From Plotosus lineatus (Eukaryota > Chordata > Actinopteri > Siluriformes > Plotosidae), in assembly GCA_024760905.1 (NCBI GenBank), contig CM045733.1, positions 35,047,501 to 35,111,500 of the forward strand: 64,000 nt of DNA. Direction: 5' to 3'. Shown here piece after piece: positions 37,163-64,000 of the stretch. The stretch's first letter is position 1; each line of letters begins with the position of its first letter. The notes beneath the pieces were generated by a model, which searched no databases, was not told the origin of the DNA, and was given only the letters and a program-made list of their open reading frames with translations. The position numbers and the translations under genes were made by a program.

Positions 37163-37654
37163 GCCTTTCCTCTTCTCTCTTTGCCCACGGACATGCCTCC
37201 CACCTCTCCTTCTTTGACTTCCTCAACGTCTTCGACCAACAGTAGTCCAATTTACACCAGCACGCTGTTGGTTACCAGCACTGATGGTGGTCGTTGTTAA
37301 CCCGGGCCTCGACCGATCTGGTATGAACTTTGTGTTGACTCGCATATTTTATTTGGCATTGGTTTTACGCAGGATGCCCTTCCTGACACAACCCTCTGTA
37401 TTTATCCGGGCTTGGGACCGGCGTGAGGGTGGACACTGGCTTGTGCCCCCCCTCACAGCTGCATTATACTGTATTATAAACCCTAAAAAAGATATCAGTC
37501 TATCACAAGGTACCATCCACACAGTTCTGTCATCTGGACTGTTTTTACAACTCCCAAAGAAAATAGAGAACCCAGAGGGAAGTCATCCATACACAGAAAA
37601 ACCTTATATAATAACTTCACAATCAAATAAAAGGGTTCCCAGATACAGTTAAAA

Positions 37655-37698
<44 letters not shown>
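37655..37698. repeat. (AAT)n microsatellite
   Basis: AAT trinucleotide run. Confidence 0.95.
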
Positions 37699-37701
<3 letters not shown>

Positions 37702-38572
37702 GTACATATAATATATAATAGTACATGTATATAATAAATATTATGATTATTTAAGAAGTGTGTAAATGAGTGTCCATAAACAGAAGAGTGATAATTTTGA
37801 CGGTGTTGTCATTAATCTAAAGTCAAACAAAAGCTTGTACTGAAGTTTTTATGAAAATAAAAAGCAACCCTGATATAATCGGTTGCACAAAATGCTCATT
37901 CATTGATTTTCTGAACCACTTAATCCTAATCAGGGTTACGGGGAGGCTGGTGTCCATCTCAGCCGACTTTGGGCGAGGGAGGGCAGAGTACACCCTGGAC
38001 AGCTCGCCAGTCCACCGCAGGGCGGAAACACACTGACGGCTATGCAGCTACACTTGTCGAATGTTAGCAATGGTTTCTGTACAGCTGGAGTGTTAGACTC
38101 ATTTTATCTCAGGGGCCACATGAAAGAAAATCTATTCCCAAGCAGGCCGGACCGGTAAAATCAAGATAAACAGGATGACTTAAAAACAACAACTTCAGAT
38201 TGTTTTCTTTGTTTTAATCCTGTCCAAAATAGGGCAAACACAACATCACTATTAATCATAAAACACTTCAAGTTTTTGAAAAGTCTGAGAACAAAGAACA
38301 CAGACACAATGCCTCAGTGATTCTCAGAGCTGTTTCAGAGATCTCAGAACTATGTGAAGTTGTCATATTTATCGACATGGAGATTCAGAGTGACGATGAA
38401 GGCTATATTATTTCAGCAGTGCAACATGCTATGAACACACCAAACATACTGCTTTCCCAGTCACTTCCGTGAAAAAATAGGAGGACCATTTTTCTTGTAA
38501 CGCACTGCATTCTGCAACCACTTTTCTCTTTCTTGACAGCGGCATATTAGGGCAATGAGGGTGATGAAGCAT

Positions 38573-39050
38573 ATACAGGGATTTCTCACTTTCCATGGTT
38601 AATTTGGATCGAGATCCTCCCATGACCTCCGAATTCCGTAAAGTAGGATCAACCCGACCTGACTCACGTATCTGTACATGTATATGTGTATATAATATCA
38701 ATAAATACATATTCAATGCTATAAATGCTTATAATAACAATTAATCATTCAAAAATAATGCATAAGATGTAAATAAAATATAAATACACACGCATACAGA
38801 CACGTGCACACACGCAAATGTGCATGCACGCACTCAGATGCACACCTCACATAAAAATATAACTAGTTTCGATGGGGGGTTTGGGGTTTTTTTTTTTTGC
38901 ATAATTGGCCTTGTTTCGAGGAATTTTCCTTAACTTTTTCCCCTATTCTTTCTTAATTTTCTTATTTTTTAATTCGATGATTTTTTTTTTAAAACCACGA
39001 AGCACTGAAGCCGCATGAATTGAAGTGCAAAGTAGTGAGGGATCCCTATA
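38573..39050 (+). mobile_element. 'GGGATCCCTCACTTTC' MITE, copy 5
   Basis: Ends 'acagggatttctcactttcc' and 'aaagtagtgagggatccct', with the full interior present. Confidence 0.8.
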
Positions 39051-39230
39051 ATAATAATGAGGCTGCCGAAGCTAAAAGTAGAAGACGTAATATTGCGGCA
39101 AAACACCAAGTAGTTCATCCGGATTGGCTGCGCTTGCTTGACCTACTTGCTCTGCCCCGGTATAAACAGTTTGCTTGCTTAACACAATTGACAAATTGCA
39201 GCTCATTTTTATACTTTACAATGTAAAGGA

Positions 39231-39479
39231 CCCCCAGCGCAGCCAACTGGGTTATCAAAGGCCCGCCATGTCTCTCACTGTTTATGGTGTGAGTCATGTA
39301 AAAGAACCATTGCTGCCTTTTGACAAGAAGAGCTGCAAAGCCATCAGAATGTTTCTGCCCTGTGATGGCCTGGCGAGCTGTCCAGGATGTACTCTGCCCT
39401 CACCCGGAGTTGGCTGAGATGGGCATCAGAATCTTCGCGGCCCTAATTAGGATTAAGCGATTCAGAAAATTAATGAATG
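39231..39479 (+). mobile_element. SINE type A, 5'-truncated with 13-bp target duplication
   Basis: Begins 'cccccagcgcagccaactgg' in the central part and ends 'agaaaattaatgaatg'. The flanks acaatgtaaagga are identical (39218-39230 and 39480-39492). Confidence 0.88.
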
Positions 39480-40330
39480 ACAATGTAAAGGATGTACATT
39501 ACTCATAAGCTTTGTAAACTCATATGGGCCACTTAAAATGAGTCAATGGGTCGGATTTGGCCCACGGGCCTTGAGTTTGACACCTGTGTTTTACAGCCTC
39601 TCACCATAGACAGTGAGAGACATGGCCATCCTTTCATAACCCAGGTAGCTGCTCTGTGTGTGTAGTAAATACTGTTATTATAATTTAGGTAAAAGTATTA
39701 GGATTCAACTTCAGTAACATTGTTACAAAAAACAGCAAAACTGCTTTGCTTCAACTGCATTTCTATGTTCAGTGAAAAAATATTTACTGCAATCTTGAAG
39801 CCCTATTTAAATAATTAATACTTTGCACAGATTGTGTTTACATAGCTCAACAGCAAAATCACTAATTCCATGTCCAGCTTTATTCTACTTAGGAGCAATT
39901 TCTCATCAGTGTCCACTCCCAGAAATTGGTGTCGCATCAATTTTTACCTTTTTTTTTTATTTATTTATTTAAAACAACACAGAAGGCAATTCTGTGTTAA
40001 ATGCTGTGACTGTGGTTCTGAGATTGGTTTAGTTCTGTTTGATTTTTGGAAGAAGGCTGCTGCTCTGTTGATGGGTTTCCAATGACATCACACACCTCAT
40101 ATAATTCCTGCCCCCTACCATCTTGTAAGTTAGCCGAGTCGAGTAGTATGGGGTTGAACAAACCACAACAATCCCGCAATCCTGGCACAAAAAGAGATAC
40201 TATTCTCATAGTCCAAGGGTGATAAAAGACCAGGGAGTGGAAACTAAGTGGTTATCTTAACAAGTTAACTTTAACTTGGTTTAACTTGGTTATCTTAACT
40301 GCTTAACAAGAAGAAAATAGCTTTCATGGA

Positions 40331-40880
40331 ACAAATATTTTTTCTATTGATTACTTTTATGAATCTCGTGTACTAAATTTAGCATCCAAAATTATTAACG
40401 ACGAAACTCATGTTCTTCATTCTGAATATATCCTTCTTCCTTCCGGCCGCAGATATCAATTACCCAAACTTAAATCAAAGAGAGCCCGTACATCCTATAT
40501 ACCAACTAGCATTTTCCTTTTAAATAAGTAGCCTCCACCTTTAGTCTCTTGTATATTGTTACATTTTGTACCACTGTTTTTATCTGTTGCGTTATCTAAT
40601 TTAAAAACTCAGTTTTATGTCTTAAGTCGTTACATGTCCGTTTAACATACAGTATTCTTTAAAGTATTTTTAAATTTTATTTTTGAAATTTTAGTGCTAG
40701 TTTCTTACATTGCACCTTAAGATATTTAATATTTAATATTTAATGTTATATATGTATTATGTCTTCATGTTGTAATATGTTATGTATGTATGTTTATGGA
40801 GCCTGTGTACGTGCAAGACAAATTCCCTCCTCGGGCAATAAAGTATTGTCATTGTCATTGTCATCATTGTCATTGTCATC
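40331..40880 (+). mobile_element. CR1/L2-like LINE 3' end with (ATTGTC)n tail
   Basis: The plus strand reads NLASKIINDETHVLHSEYIL then LPSGRRYQLPKLKSKRA, a typical C-terminal LINE peptide, then a 3'UTR with 'caagacaaattccctcctcg', 'gcaataaagtattgtcattg' and an ATTGTC repeat. Confidence 0.75.
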
Positions 40881-41031
40881 TTCACAAAAGCAAAATGTTT
40901 GGCTGGTGAAAATAAAAGGAGAAGGCCGTGATCCAGATCAAAGCAAAACGCATTAGAAGTGTGTTCTGACCACTTTAACACAGTTAAAATATTTTGCATG
41001 CTGTTCATTGTTTAAATCTGCATTTAAAACT

Positions 41032-41182
41032 TATCTTCTTCTTCTTCTTCTTCTTTTCCTTTCGGCTTTTCCCTTCAAGGGTCGCCACAGCAAACCATCC
41101 ACCTCCATCTCACCCGATCCTCTGTATCTTCTACTCTTACTCCAACTACCTTCATGTCTTCTTCACCACATCCATAAATCTT
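41032..41182 (-). mobile_element. RTE LINE, 3'-most 150 bp
   Basis: 'cctttcggcttttcccttca' and 'gggtcgccacagcaaaccat' match the RTE 3' end in reverse, with a (CTT)n tail at the left. Confidence 0.85.
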
Positions 41183-41189
41183 ATAACAT

Positions 41190-42258
41190 GCTAAAATAAA
41201 TACCTGTTAAGCCAGGCGTTCAGAGATTTGGAACGCAGACTTAAACATTTCTGGGTAAAGTTGTCCGTGTGAAGGGTCGATACTGGCCGTGTGTGCTATT
41301 CGCTGTTTTGTAAACAAAACAAAGCACAGTATTTTTTCCAAAAATACATGTTGTTCAGTGTTTGAGTTTAATACGTGTTACACATACATGTAGACATAAA
41401 AGACTGGTCATCGAAGGAGAAAATTGAAATAAACTAGTACTGTAGTTCTAAAAGACTCTTGTTATTTATTCGAGTTTATTTATTCAAAATTCTTCTCAAC
41501 AAATATCTGGAAGTCACCTGTCAGTCACTTACATTTAACTTTAAACGCATCTGAGCTTCGACAGTCAACTTTTTCTCTAACACAAAAAGGAGACACATTT
41601 AGGTTTTCAAAATGTTCGAAAGAGAATTCAGGATTCAATTTTTTTTATCTGGCTTAATAAATTGCTTCCGATATTCACAGTTTTGAAAGGTGTTTTGCTG
41701 TATTTTTTTTTCACTGCACTGTACACTTAATAGTTTTCCTCATGTAAAGTAAGGCAGAATGAAATCAGCACGGCTTTAAAGAGACCAACCAGAATTCCTG
41801 TAAACACAACCAACTAGTTTTCCGACAATGTTTGCTTAGCAACTGGCCACCAATACAGTTGTTCTGTTTTCAGGTTATTGGTGCACATATAAAAAAATCA
41901 AAAACAAAAACAACTGTCACATCAACACCACAAATCTTACGGTCCAGATAATTGAATTCCTGTTTACTTTTCTTTGCTTCTCCTTTACTCACATACTTCA
42001 CTTGCAATGTTAACTATCTCTCATTACTTCCTGCAGTTTCACTGGCTGTCCTTTCTTCTTATCCTTTATTTAAGCCTGTATGATATGCTGATTATTTGTC
42101 TGTCCGTTGTTGTGTTACTGCTGACCTGTGTTGTTGTGTATGTCTTCCTTGTAACTCCCGCCTCAACCACGAAAAGCTTGCAATACTCATACTGGAGCCT
42201 CTGTTCTGTTGCTTCTGTATCTCATCAGCTCCGTGGACTCCTTATGTAAGCCTGTGCT
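41190..42258. other. no gene recognised
   Basis: Unassigned intergenic sequence. Confidence 0.5.
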
Positions 42259-42269
42259 ACTTTATCATT

Positions 42270-42603
42270 TCATTTTCTGTAACCGCTTAATCCTAATTAA
42301 GGTCGCGGGGAGGCTAGCGCCCATCCCAGCCGACTTTGGGCGAGGGCAGAGTACACCCTGGACGGCTCGCCAGGCCATCACAGGGCAGAAACACGCTGAC
42401 GGCTTTGCAGCTACTCTTGTCAAAAGTCAGCAATGGTTCTTTTACATGCCTCACACCATAGACAGTGAGAGACACGGCCGGCCTGTGATAACCCAGTCAG
42501 CTGCACTAGGGAGACAGCGACAACCTTGTGGAGAGCGGGGTTTGAACCCCCAACCTTGTGATCAGTGATCCAGAACCTTTACCACCAGCCCACCACTGCC
42601 TTG
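42270..42603 (-). mobile_element. tRNA-derived SINE, L2-type tail (type A)
   Basis: Complete reverse copy with target duplication ctttatcatt (42260-42269 and 42604-42613). Confidence 0.88.
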
Positions 42604-42619
42604 CTTTATCATTAAGAGA

Positions 42620-43798
42620 CCCGATTAGTTTAGTGGTTCCATGTGACTTTTCTGTTTTCTGTGATATGTATTTTGCTTTTGATCCATTAAGCATCATTTC
42701 GCCATCTCTGAATCCTACACCCGTGTCTTATTTCATACACCACAACCACGAAACTACTAGAGTTTTTGAAAAAATCTGTTTAATATTTAGTCAACAAATG
42801 GTTCTTGAGATTTTTAATGGGATCACTTGAAAAATGGTTCCATGTTAGACAACCTCAAACACAGACATTAACAGAAATTCCGGGCAAAGAAATACAAGTA
42901 ATAATCACAGACTGAGAAACACAGAGGAAAGCCATCATACTCGTCATTCAAACCTCTGGATATCATTTTGAGCCTTGAAAATGACTGTGTCCTATAAGGT
43001 TATACAAACACAATAAGCTACATCTCATAGGCACCATAAGAAACTACAAAATTGTGTTTTTACAATAGAAATAATTTTGCTCTATACAACCTCAATGACT
43101 TGGAAATTAACTGCTTCTGAAAAATGGTAAATAGTTATTGCAGTGATTTGTTAGAAAAAGCAAAGAAATAAACTAGTACGGAGAATGGGGGGAAATAATG
43201 AGAGAAGCTACTGAGAAATGTCTCAAATTAGTTATTATAGTGGGATGCGATCAGAAAATGTAAGATTTCAGCAGAACCCGGAATGTTCTTTACAAAATAA
43301 TTTGGAAAACTCTACTGCCCCAGAACAAATGCTTTAACATGATGTGTGGGTAGCTTCACCTTCATTCTTTAATTCGTTCATTTAATAAATTTTAATACCT
43401 TTCTAATCCTTGTCATTCTGAGTATGTATACAATATATTTTCTGTATTGTACTTTCGAATGTGTATTCCAATTATACCTTTAATCTACATAACGATTGTA
43501 CAATTGGTATATACAGAGATGCGAATACCATTTTTATACCTTTTCTGTTTTAAATAATATATAGCATAAATGTTCCTATTTTTGTTTGTTATTTCTTAGC
43601 ATGGTATTGTTTCTGCAGTGCTATTCTGATACTTGATGTTATATCAGAATTGTAACAACCCTGTACCTAAATACTGTATAGTAAAATGCATCATTCCTGC
43701 ATGGCTGCATGAAATAATAAATGTATTAAAGGTTTGAATGTGCAGAACACAGTAGTACAGTTGCTTTGTGCTGCATAAATACTCACTTAGCGGTACAG
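42620..43798. other. no gene recognised
   Basis: AT-rich intergenic sequence without domains or terminal repeats. Confidence 0.5.
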
Positions 43799-43799
43799 T

Positions 43800-44381
43800 A
43801 TACAGGGATCCCTCACTTTCTGCGGTTAATTGGGACCAAGATCCCCACGCGACCATCACAATCCGCGAAGTAGGATCACCCCCCCCAACCGCTCCTGACT
43901 GACGTATACGTACATGTATATGTATATAATAATCTATAGATACATATTCAATGCTATAAATGCTTATAATAACAATTAAACATTCAAAAATAATGCATAA
44001 GACATAAATAAAATATAAATACACACACATACAGATGGTATTACATGAAAAGAAGACGACACATACATACGCGCGCGTAGATGCGCGTGCACACTCAGAT
44101 GCAACAATGTAAGTAGTTTTGATGGGAGGTTTTGGGTTGGTTGTTTTCTGTTTTGTGTTTGTTTAGGGTTTTTTTTTTTTTGTACAATTGGCATTGTTTT
44201 TGTGGCATTTTCCTTAAAAATTTTCCTCCCAATTTCAAAATTTTCATTGCCATTTTCCTCCCCTATTCTTCTTAAATTTCATTATTTTTAATTCAATGAA
44301 TATTTATTATTAAAAAAAAAAAAACGCGATGCACTGAAGCCGCATGAATTGAACCGCGAAGTAGCGAGGGACCCCTGTATT
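43800..44381 (+). mobile_element. 'GGGATCCCTCACTTTC' MITE, copy 6
   Basis: Best-preserved ends: 'tacagggatccctcactttc' and 'gaagtagcgagggacccctg', with TA on both sides. Confidence 0.85.
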
Positions 44382-44854
44382 GTTTATTTTGTAAAAATGT
44401 TTACTCATCCTGCTGTAGGTTTATGAGGCCATTTATGAGGTTTATGAGTGGACAATCTCACAGGACAGTTTTAACCAATAACAAGGAGTGCAAGCATGCT
44501 AGTTTCTGACCTGGACTTTACTCTTCGTCATCTTCATCTTCATTCAGAATGCCACTATAGCCACATTTTAAATAACTATAGCTTAAATTATTTAAGGAAT
44601 TCCATTATGTTGTTTGGTAATACACATCACTTAAAAAGCTGAAAGATTATATAAAAATATTATTAAAATAAATAGATAGATGTTTGTCTGTGCATTTACT
44701 GTGCATTGCTGATTGACTTTGATTGGTGAGTGAAAAATTGTGTTGTTGTTGTTGTTGTTTTTTTACCTCCATAGAGTCAGTTTCATTTCTGCAATCATAT
44801 CAAAATATTTTTCATTCGTTTTATTTCCAAAATGACTTTATTCTTTATTATGGT

Positions 44855-45172
44855 TGTTTCGCAACTTCCCCATCCCAGCCAAATCTGGGTGAATGTGGGG
44901 TACACCCTGAACAGTCTCTAAGACTATTGCAGGGTTAACACAGACACAACTTAAGATCACATTCACACCCAGGGGAAACCCCAATAACCAATTAAAGTAA
45001 TGTGCAGGTCTTTGTTGGAGAAGGGTGCACCTAAAGGAAACCGACAAAAGTTGGGGGGAGGGACATGCAATCGCCACACAGAAACACTCTTCCTTGTATG
45101 AACTTGAACCCAGGTCTTTCTTGCTGTGAGGTAAAAATGCCACTGTGCCACTTTGCCAGCCAGAATAACTTT
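44855..45172 (-). mobile_element. DANA/mermaid-like SINE with L2-type end, reverse
   Basis: 'ggggtacaccctgaacagtc' at the left and 'gaacttgaacccaggtcttt' (complement of a B box) plus 'caagaaagac'-type head at the right. Confidence 0.65.
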
Positions 45173-45179
45173 TTTAAAC

Positions 45180-46818
45180 ATGGTCAGAAGGTGACAGCTG
45201 CTCATATGTATTAATGTACAGCTATGGGAAAATATGAGCAGACACTTTATTGGAGATTTCCATTGAAAGTGGTCTCATATTTTTATTGTTTCTATAGAAG
45301 TATATGATCAATTTTGTCCCAGATTTATCAGGTTCTGCTGTCCAGAAGAGAGGATGTGTATATTTTAAAATTTCTCAGCTTACAATCTAATCCAATGTGT
45401 CTTCTAAGATAGGAGATGCAAAAAAACAAACGTGCACATTTTTGCATATATTTAACAAGAATGCTAAAATGTATGTTGAATTCTATTCAAATGGATGTTT
45501 GACCTCTTTTAAAACAATTTTATTGATTTCCATTCAGTGCCAGTGGAAATATGCAGTTGAATTCTAGAAAAATAAGCTTCAAATGACAGTTTTGTTCAGA
45601 CAAGAACTATCTTATAATACTTGCTGTTCTACAATCTTTCATGTTGGTCAAAATATTTCAAAACACACTTAATTCATTTGCATTTGCAAGGTCTGAAGAC
45701 TGCTAAGACACACAAGGTAAAGCTTAAAAATCATTTACTGGAGTGTAAGTCCAAAACAGTAACAAACCAAAAATGTAACAGTTAAAAAAAAAACGTGATC
45801 CCAAGTATGGATACATGACACTAAAACTAAAAACATCAGCACTAATTAAAAACATAAAGGTTACTTCCTTAATGAACGTCAATGCAGTTTGGCCAAATTG
45901 TGCATTAGTTTGAAAAGAAATGTGAAGAGCTGGTGGAAATTGATGACTGAAGAGAAATTATGAGCCTAAATAAATCTGCTGATGATTTAACATTATTTAT
46001 GTGTTTGTTTTTTTATTTTTATTTTATTTTTTTTATCAAAGATATTTAAATCACATTATCTGTCAACTTTACATCATTACTATGTAAGTGATTGAAAGCC
46101 ACATAAAGAAAAACTGGGACGTTAGAGAAAATAATCAAACTACACATCTTTGCAATTATGCATTTTTCACTAAACCAACAAGAAACAAACTGAAAAATTA
46201 TTTTTTTCCCCTTGAGATATCCATACATTGTGTCAAATGATCAATGCTCTGGTGTTTTTGGTTTGTTAATGTGTGTTGCAGTTAACGGCCACTGTAGATT
46301 ACAGTATATTTGTCTAAAATTCTGTATTGAACTTTTGTCTGAAGCCTAATTTTTTATCTTTTTTACACATTCATAGTCACATAATTTACAAAGTCGCATA
46401 TATCAGAGTTAAAAACTGATAACACAAACGGAATTTCATATGTGGAACTATTATAAAATGGTACTATTGAAACTCTGAGGCTCTCCATCCAGGGAGATGT
46501 TGAAACATCTACTGGATTGGATATTGGTGCAATAAGAACAAGTATTAAAATCTCATTCTTCTGTTTCTAACAGTGTAAGACGTAGCGAGAGACTTAAAAC
46601 CAATATAATTGCTATGCAGATCCATAAAGGTATACAGATCTATTTTGTCCAGGTATCTGGATTTCCACAGGAAACATCTCTGAGGACAAGAGCTGGGTTG
46701 GTCCAGATGGACCCAAAGGCATTGTGGAATTGACTCATGCCCCAAATTCAGTCTCTCTTTTACCCTATACATTCTTGCACCTCTCTGAGAGGAGAAAGAA
46801 GCAGGGAAGTAATGACCT
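45180..46818. other. grik2 3' flank / 3'UTR
   Basis: Downstream of the grik2 stop on the minus strand. The first several hundred bases (down to roughly 46200) are probably 3'UTR, but no single polyadenylation site can be fixed. Confidence 0.45.
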
Positions 46819-62334
<15,516 letters not shown>

Positions 62335-62605
62335 TCAGTGGATTAAGTGATCTTATTCCATTAAACAAGTGGAGTGGACAGTACTTTTAAATTTGATCCA
62401 GCCAACATCTCGCAATAATAAGGAAAGTTGAACATTTCATTAAACTGCATTATCCATTCATTTTATGCTAAATATGCCTAAACAATTCAACAGACAGATT
62501 ATAAATGATTTAAACACACTATGCTCAGCAGCTGAAACTCTGTTGTGAGTTTTTATTGCAATCACTGCCATTAAATTGTCAACTACTTTAAATTAACTAA
62601 GAATG

Positions 62606-63190
62606 AAAGGAAGCACCTTAAAGAGGTGAAGAAGCGTGTGCAGGCAGGCTGGAATGGTTGGAGAAAAGTGTCCGGTGTGATGTGCGATAGGAGAGTGTCA
62701 GCAAGAATGAAGGGAAAAGTGTACAAGACGGTGATGAGGCCAGCGATGTTGTATGGTTTAGAAACAGTGGCGCTGAGGAAAAGACAGGAGGCAGAGCTGG
62801 AGGTAGCAGAGATGAAAATGTTGAGGTTCTCTCTGGGAGTAACGAGGATGGATAGGATCAGAAATGAGTGCATCAGAGGGACAGCCCATGTAAGATGTTT
62901 TGGAGACAAAGTCAGAGAGGCTAGATTGAGATGGTTTGGACATGTACAGAGCAGGGATAGTGAGTATATTGGCAGTAGGATGCTGAGGTTGGAACTACCA
63001 GGCAGAAGGCCTAGAGGAAGACCAAAGAAGAGATTTATGGATGTGGTGAAGGAAGACATGAAGGTCGTTGGAGTCAGAAAAGAAGATGCGGAGGACAGGG
63101 TGAGGTGGAGGTGGATGATTTGCTGTGGCAACCCCTGAAAGGAGCAGCCGAAAGTAAAAGAAGAAGAAGAAAGGAAGCACCTTAAAGAGG
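62606..63190 (+). mobile_element. 5'-truncated RTE LINE with 21-bp target duplication
   Basis: Element 62627-63169. One frame reads MKKRVQAGWNGWRKVSGVMC, DRRVSARMKGKVYKTVMRPA, MLYGLETVALRKRQEAELEV and RRPRGRPKKRFMDVVKEDMK. It ends 'gatgatttgctgtggcaacc' with an (AAG)n tail. The target duplication aaaggaagcaccttaaagagg is perfect (62606-62626 and 63170-63190). Confidence 0.95.
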
Positions 63191-63364
63191 CACACAACCT
63201 CCAGAGTGTCTCTAGTCCTCCTTGGCCAGTATCTAACATGATTTGCTGATTTAACTGATTGAAGACACCCAATTCACATCACCAGCTCATTAGCAGGCTC
63301 AGTATGAACAGGTGAATCACCAAACCCTGATAAATTGCACTACTGGTATTGAGGGTCTGTGCTG

Positions 63365-63700
63365 TACACCCAGTTCCAGAATTATTGGAACCAACATGAA
63401 GATTGATAAGGAAAGTACAATGAAAAATGATTTGTTGTTGTTGTTATGTTTTTGTCAAGTATTTTTGGTATAATTTTGCACATTTATTATCTTTAATGGC
63501 TTCAGATCTTCTACAAAATGTAAAAGTTGGTCTACCAAACTTCCTTTAAGAGCCTGTCAAAAAAAAAAAAGGAACTCACTCTCACAAACGAACACAGCGA
63601 CATCCAAGGAACTCCAGAACTTGTTCACCTCAAGTCAGAGTTCACAATTATAAAAACAGGACACAGTGTTGGCAATGTTGGAATTAATATCAGAACTGTA
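63365..63700. mobile_element. possible Tc1-like terminal sequence
   Basis: 'cccagttccagaattattgg' and 'caagtatttttggtataatt' resemble the ends of fish Tc1 elements. No transposase was found. Confidence 0.4.
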
Positions 63701-63754
63701 AACTGGAAAACACTGCTAACCAAAAGACACCTTAAACTAAAAAAATTAATGACT

Positions 63755-64000
63755 TATAGTTGTGTTCAAAATAACAGCAGTCAGACATCACTAATCCAAT
63801 CAATCACTATTTTTGTCAGAAATAATATTTCAACATGGCAAATAATTGACCATCAGGTACAGTAGAGTAACAGAATCCTACAGACCCGAGAGGCGTGCTG
63901 CTGATTCTGTGTAATTGAATCGCTAATTGAAAGGAGCCTGTTCAAGATAATAGCAGTGTGGAGTTCAGTGACATCATTAATTCTTTGAAAAACAGGTGCC
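63755..64000. mobile_element. left end of another Tc1-like element, running off the window
   Basis: 'agttgtgttcaaaataacag' and the internal repeat 'gttcaagataatagcagtgt' match a common fish Tc1 terminal repeat. Confidence 0.6.

Larger units (their letters stand above)
34472..37460 (-). mobile_element. near-full-length RTE-clade LINE
   Basis: Minus strand. The 5'UTR (about 37163-37460) contains 'gttgtgtcaggaagggcatc' and 'ccaatgccaaataaaatatg'. The endonuclease begins MSQGLKVGTLNVGTMAGKGR at 37162 and includes DILCVQETRW and VVNTYAPQAG. The rest continues through 35819 to the reverse transcriptase (NGKAVGPDYIS, EQQFGFMPRKSTIDAVFALR, MMFADDIVICSE). The 3' end reads 'gatttttatggcgacccctg' plus 'aagccgaaagg'. 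Several frameshifts and stops inactivate it. Confidence 0.92.
38082..39586. mobile_element. hAT-like element (CAGGGGTGTCAAACTC family) with nested MITE and SINE
   Basis: Left end 'gtgttagactcattttatct' plus 'caggggccacatgaaaga'; right end 'cttgagtttgacacctg'. It carries MITE copy 5 (38573-39050) and a truncated SINE (39231-39479). The left end of the same family is at 52091 and a right end is at 58977. Confidence 0.65.
37896..39655 (-). mobile_element. SINE type A split by a hAT element
   Basis: The tail half lies at 37896-38081 ('ccatctcagccgactttggg', 'gcagctacacttgtcgaat') and the central half at 39587-39655 ('accatagacagtgagagaca'). Together they read as one reverse SINE interrupted by the hAT element. 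The tRNA-like head is degraded after 39655. Confidence 0.7.

Overview
This is vertebrate nuclear DNA, most likely from a teleost fish. It has two intron-split vertebrate genes, dense fish-type repeats (Tc1/mariner, hAT, Tigger/pogo, piggyBac-like MITEs, RTE, L1 and CR1/L2-like LINEs, several tRNA-derived SINEs including DANA/mermaid-like copies) and long (TA)n tracts. Most of the window is transposon-derived, and most long reading frames are repeat artefacts or dead transposon genes.

Two host genes lie on the minus strand, and both run off the window. (1) The 5' part of naga (alpha-N-acetylgalactosaminidase, lysosomal): coding exons 16655-16809, 9919-10059, 3772-3983, 2512-2606 and 2260-2421, about 255 residues; the C-terminal exons are beyond position 1. 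(2) The 3' part of grik2 (kainate receptor subunit GluK2): exons 62133-62251 (pore loop with the Q/R site), 60214-60431 (M3), 51674-51899 and 48752-49002 (S2 and M4), and 46819-46983 (C-terminus ending ETMA). A third host-derived piece is a frameshifted timm8b-like second exon at 20926-21091. An unrecognised possible first exon lies at about 34060-34237, minus strand.

Layout. 1-2250: Tigger remnant, (TA)n, naga flank. 2260-16809: naga, its introns filled with SINEs, a Tc1 element split by a hAT element, a self-nested Tigger MITE and RTE LINE fragments. 17664-30300: a second Tc1 element split by an 11.3-kb segment with hAT ends (18267-29568). That segment holds a hAT copy, a Tigger-like element, the timm8b fragment and a TTAA-flanked MITE with 38 copies of a 25-bp near-palindrome. 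30300-46800: Tc1, MITE, RTE, hAT, SINE and LINE debris between the genes. 46819-62251: grik2, whose introns hold a Tigger element, MITEs, a CR1/L2-like LINE and a hAT/L1/SINE nest. 62252-64000: an RTE insertion with a 21-bp target duplication, and Tc1 ends.

Most notable: (a) a candidate intronic editing-complementary sequence for the grik2 Q/R site, about 0.79 kb downstream in the same intron; (b) the composite hAT segment with a perfect 8-bp target duplication carrying a host gene fragment; (c) one SINE family with two alternative tails, one of which looks like the 5'UTR plus the 3' end of the RTE LINE present in the window; (d) the palindromic minisatellite inside a piggyBac-like MITE.

All calls come from reading the sequence. 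Family names rest on remembered motifs, not database searches.
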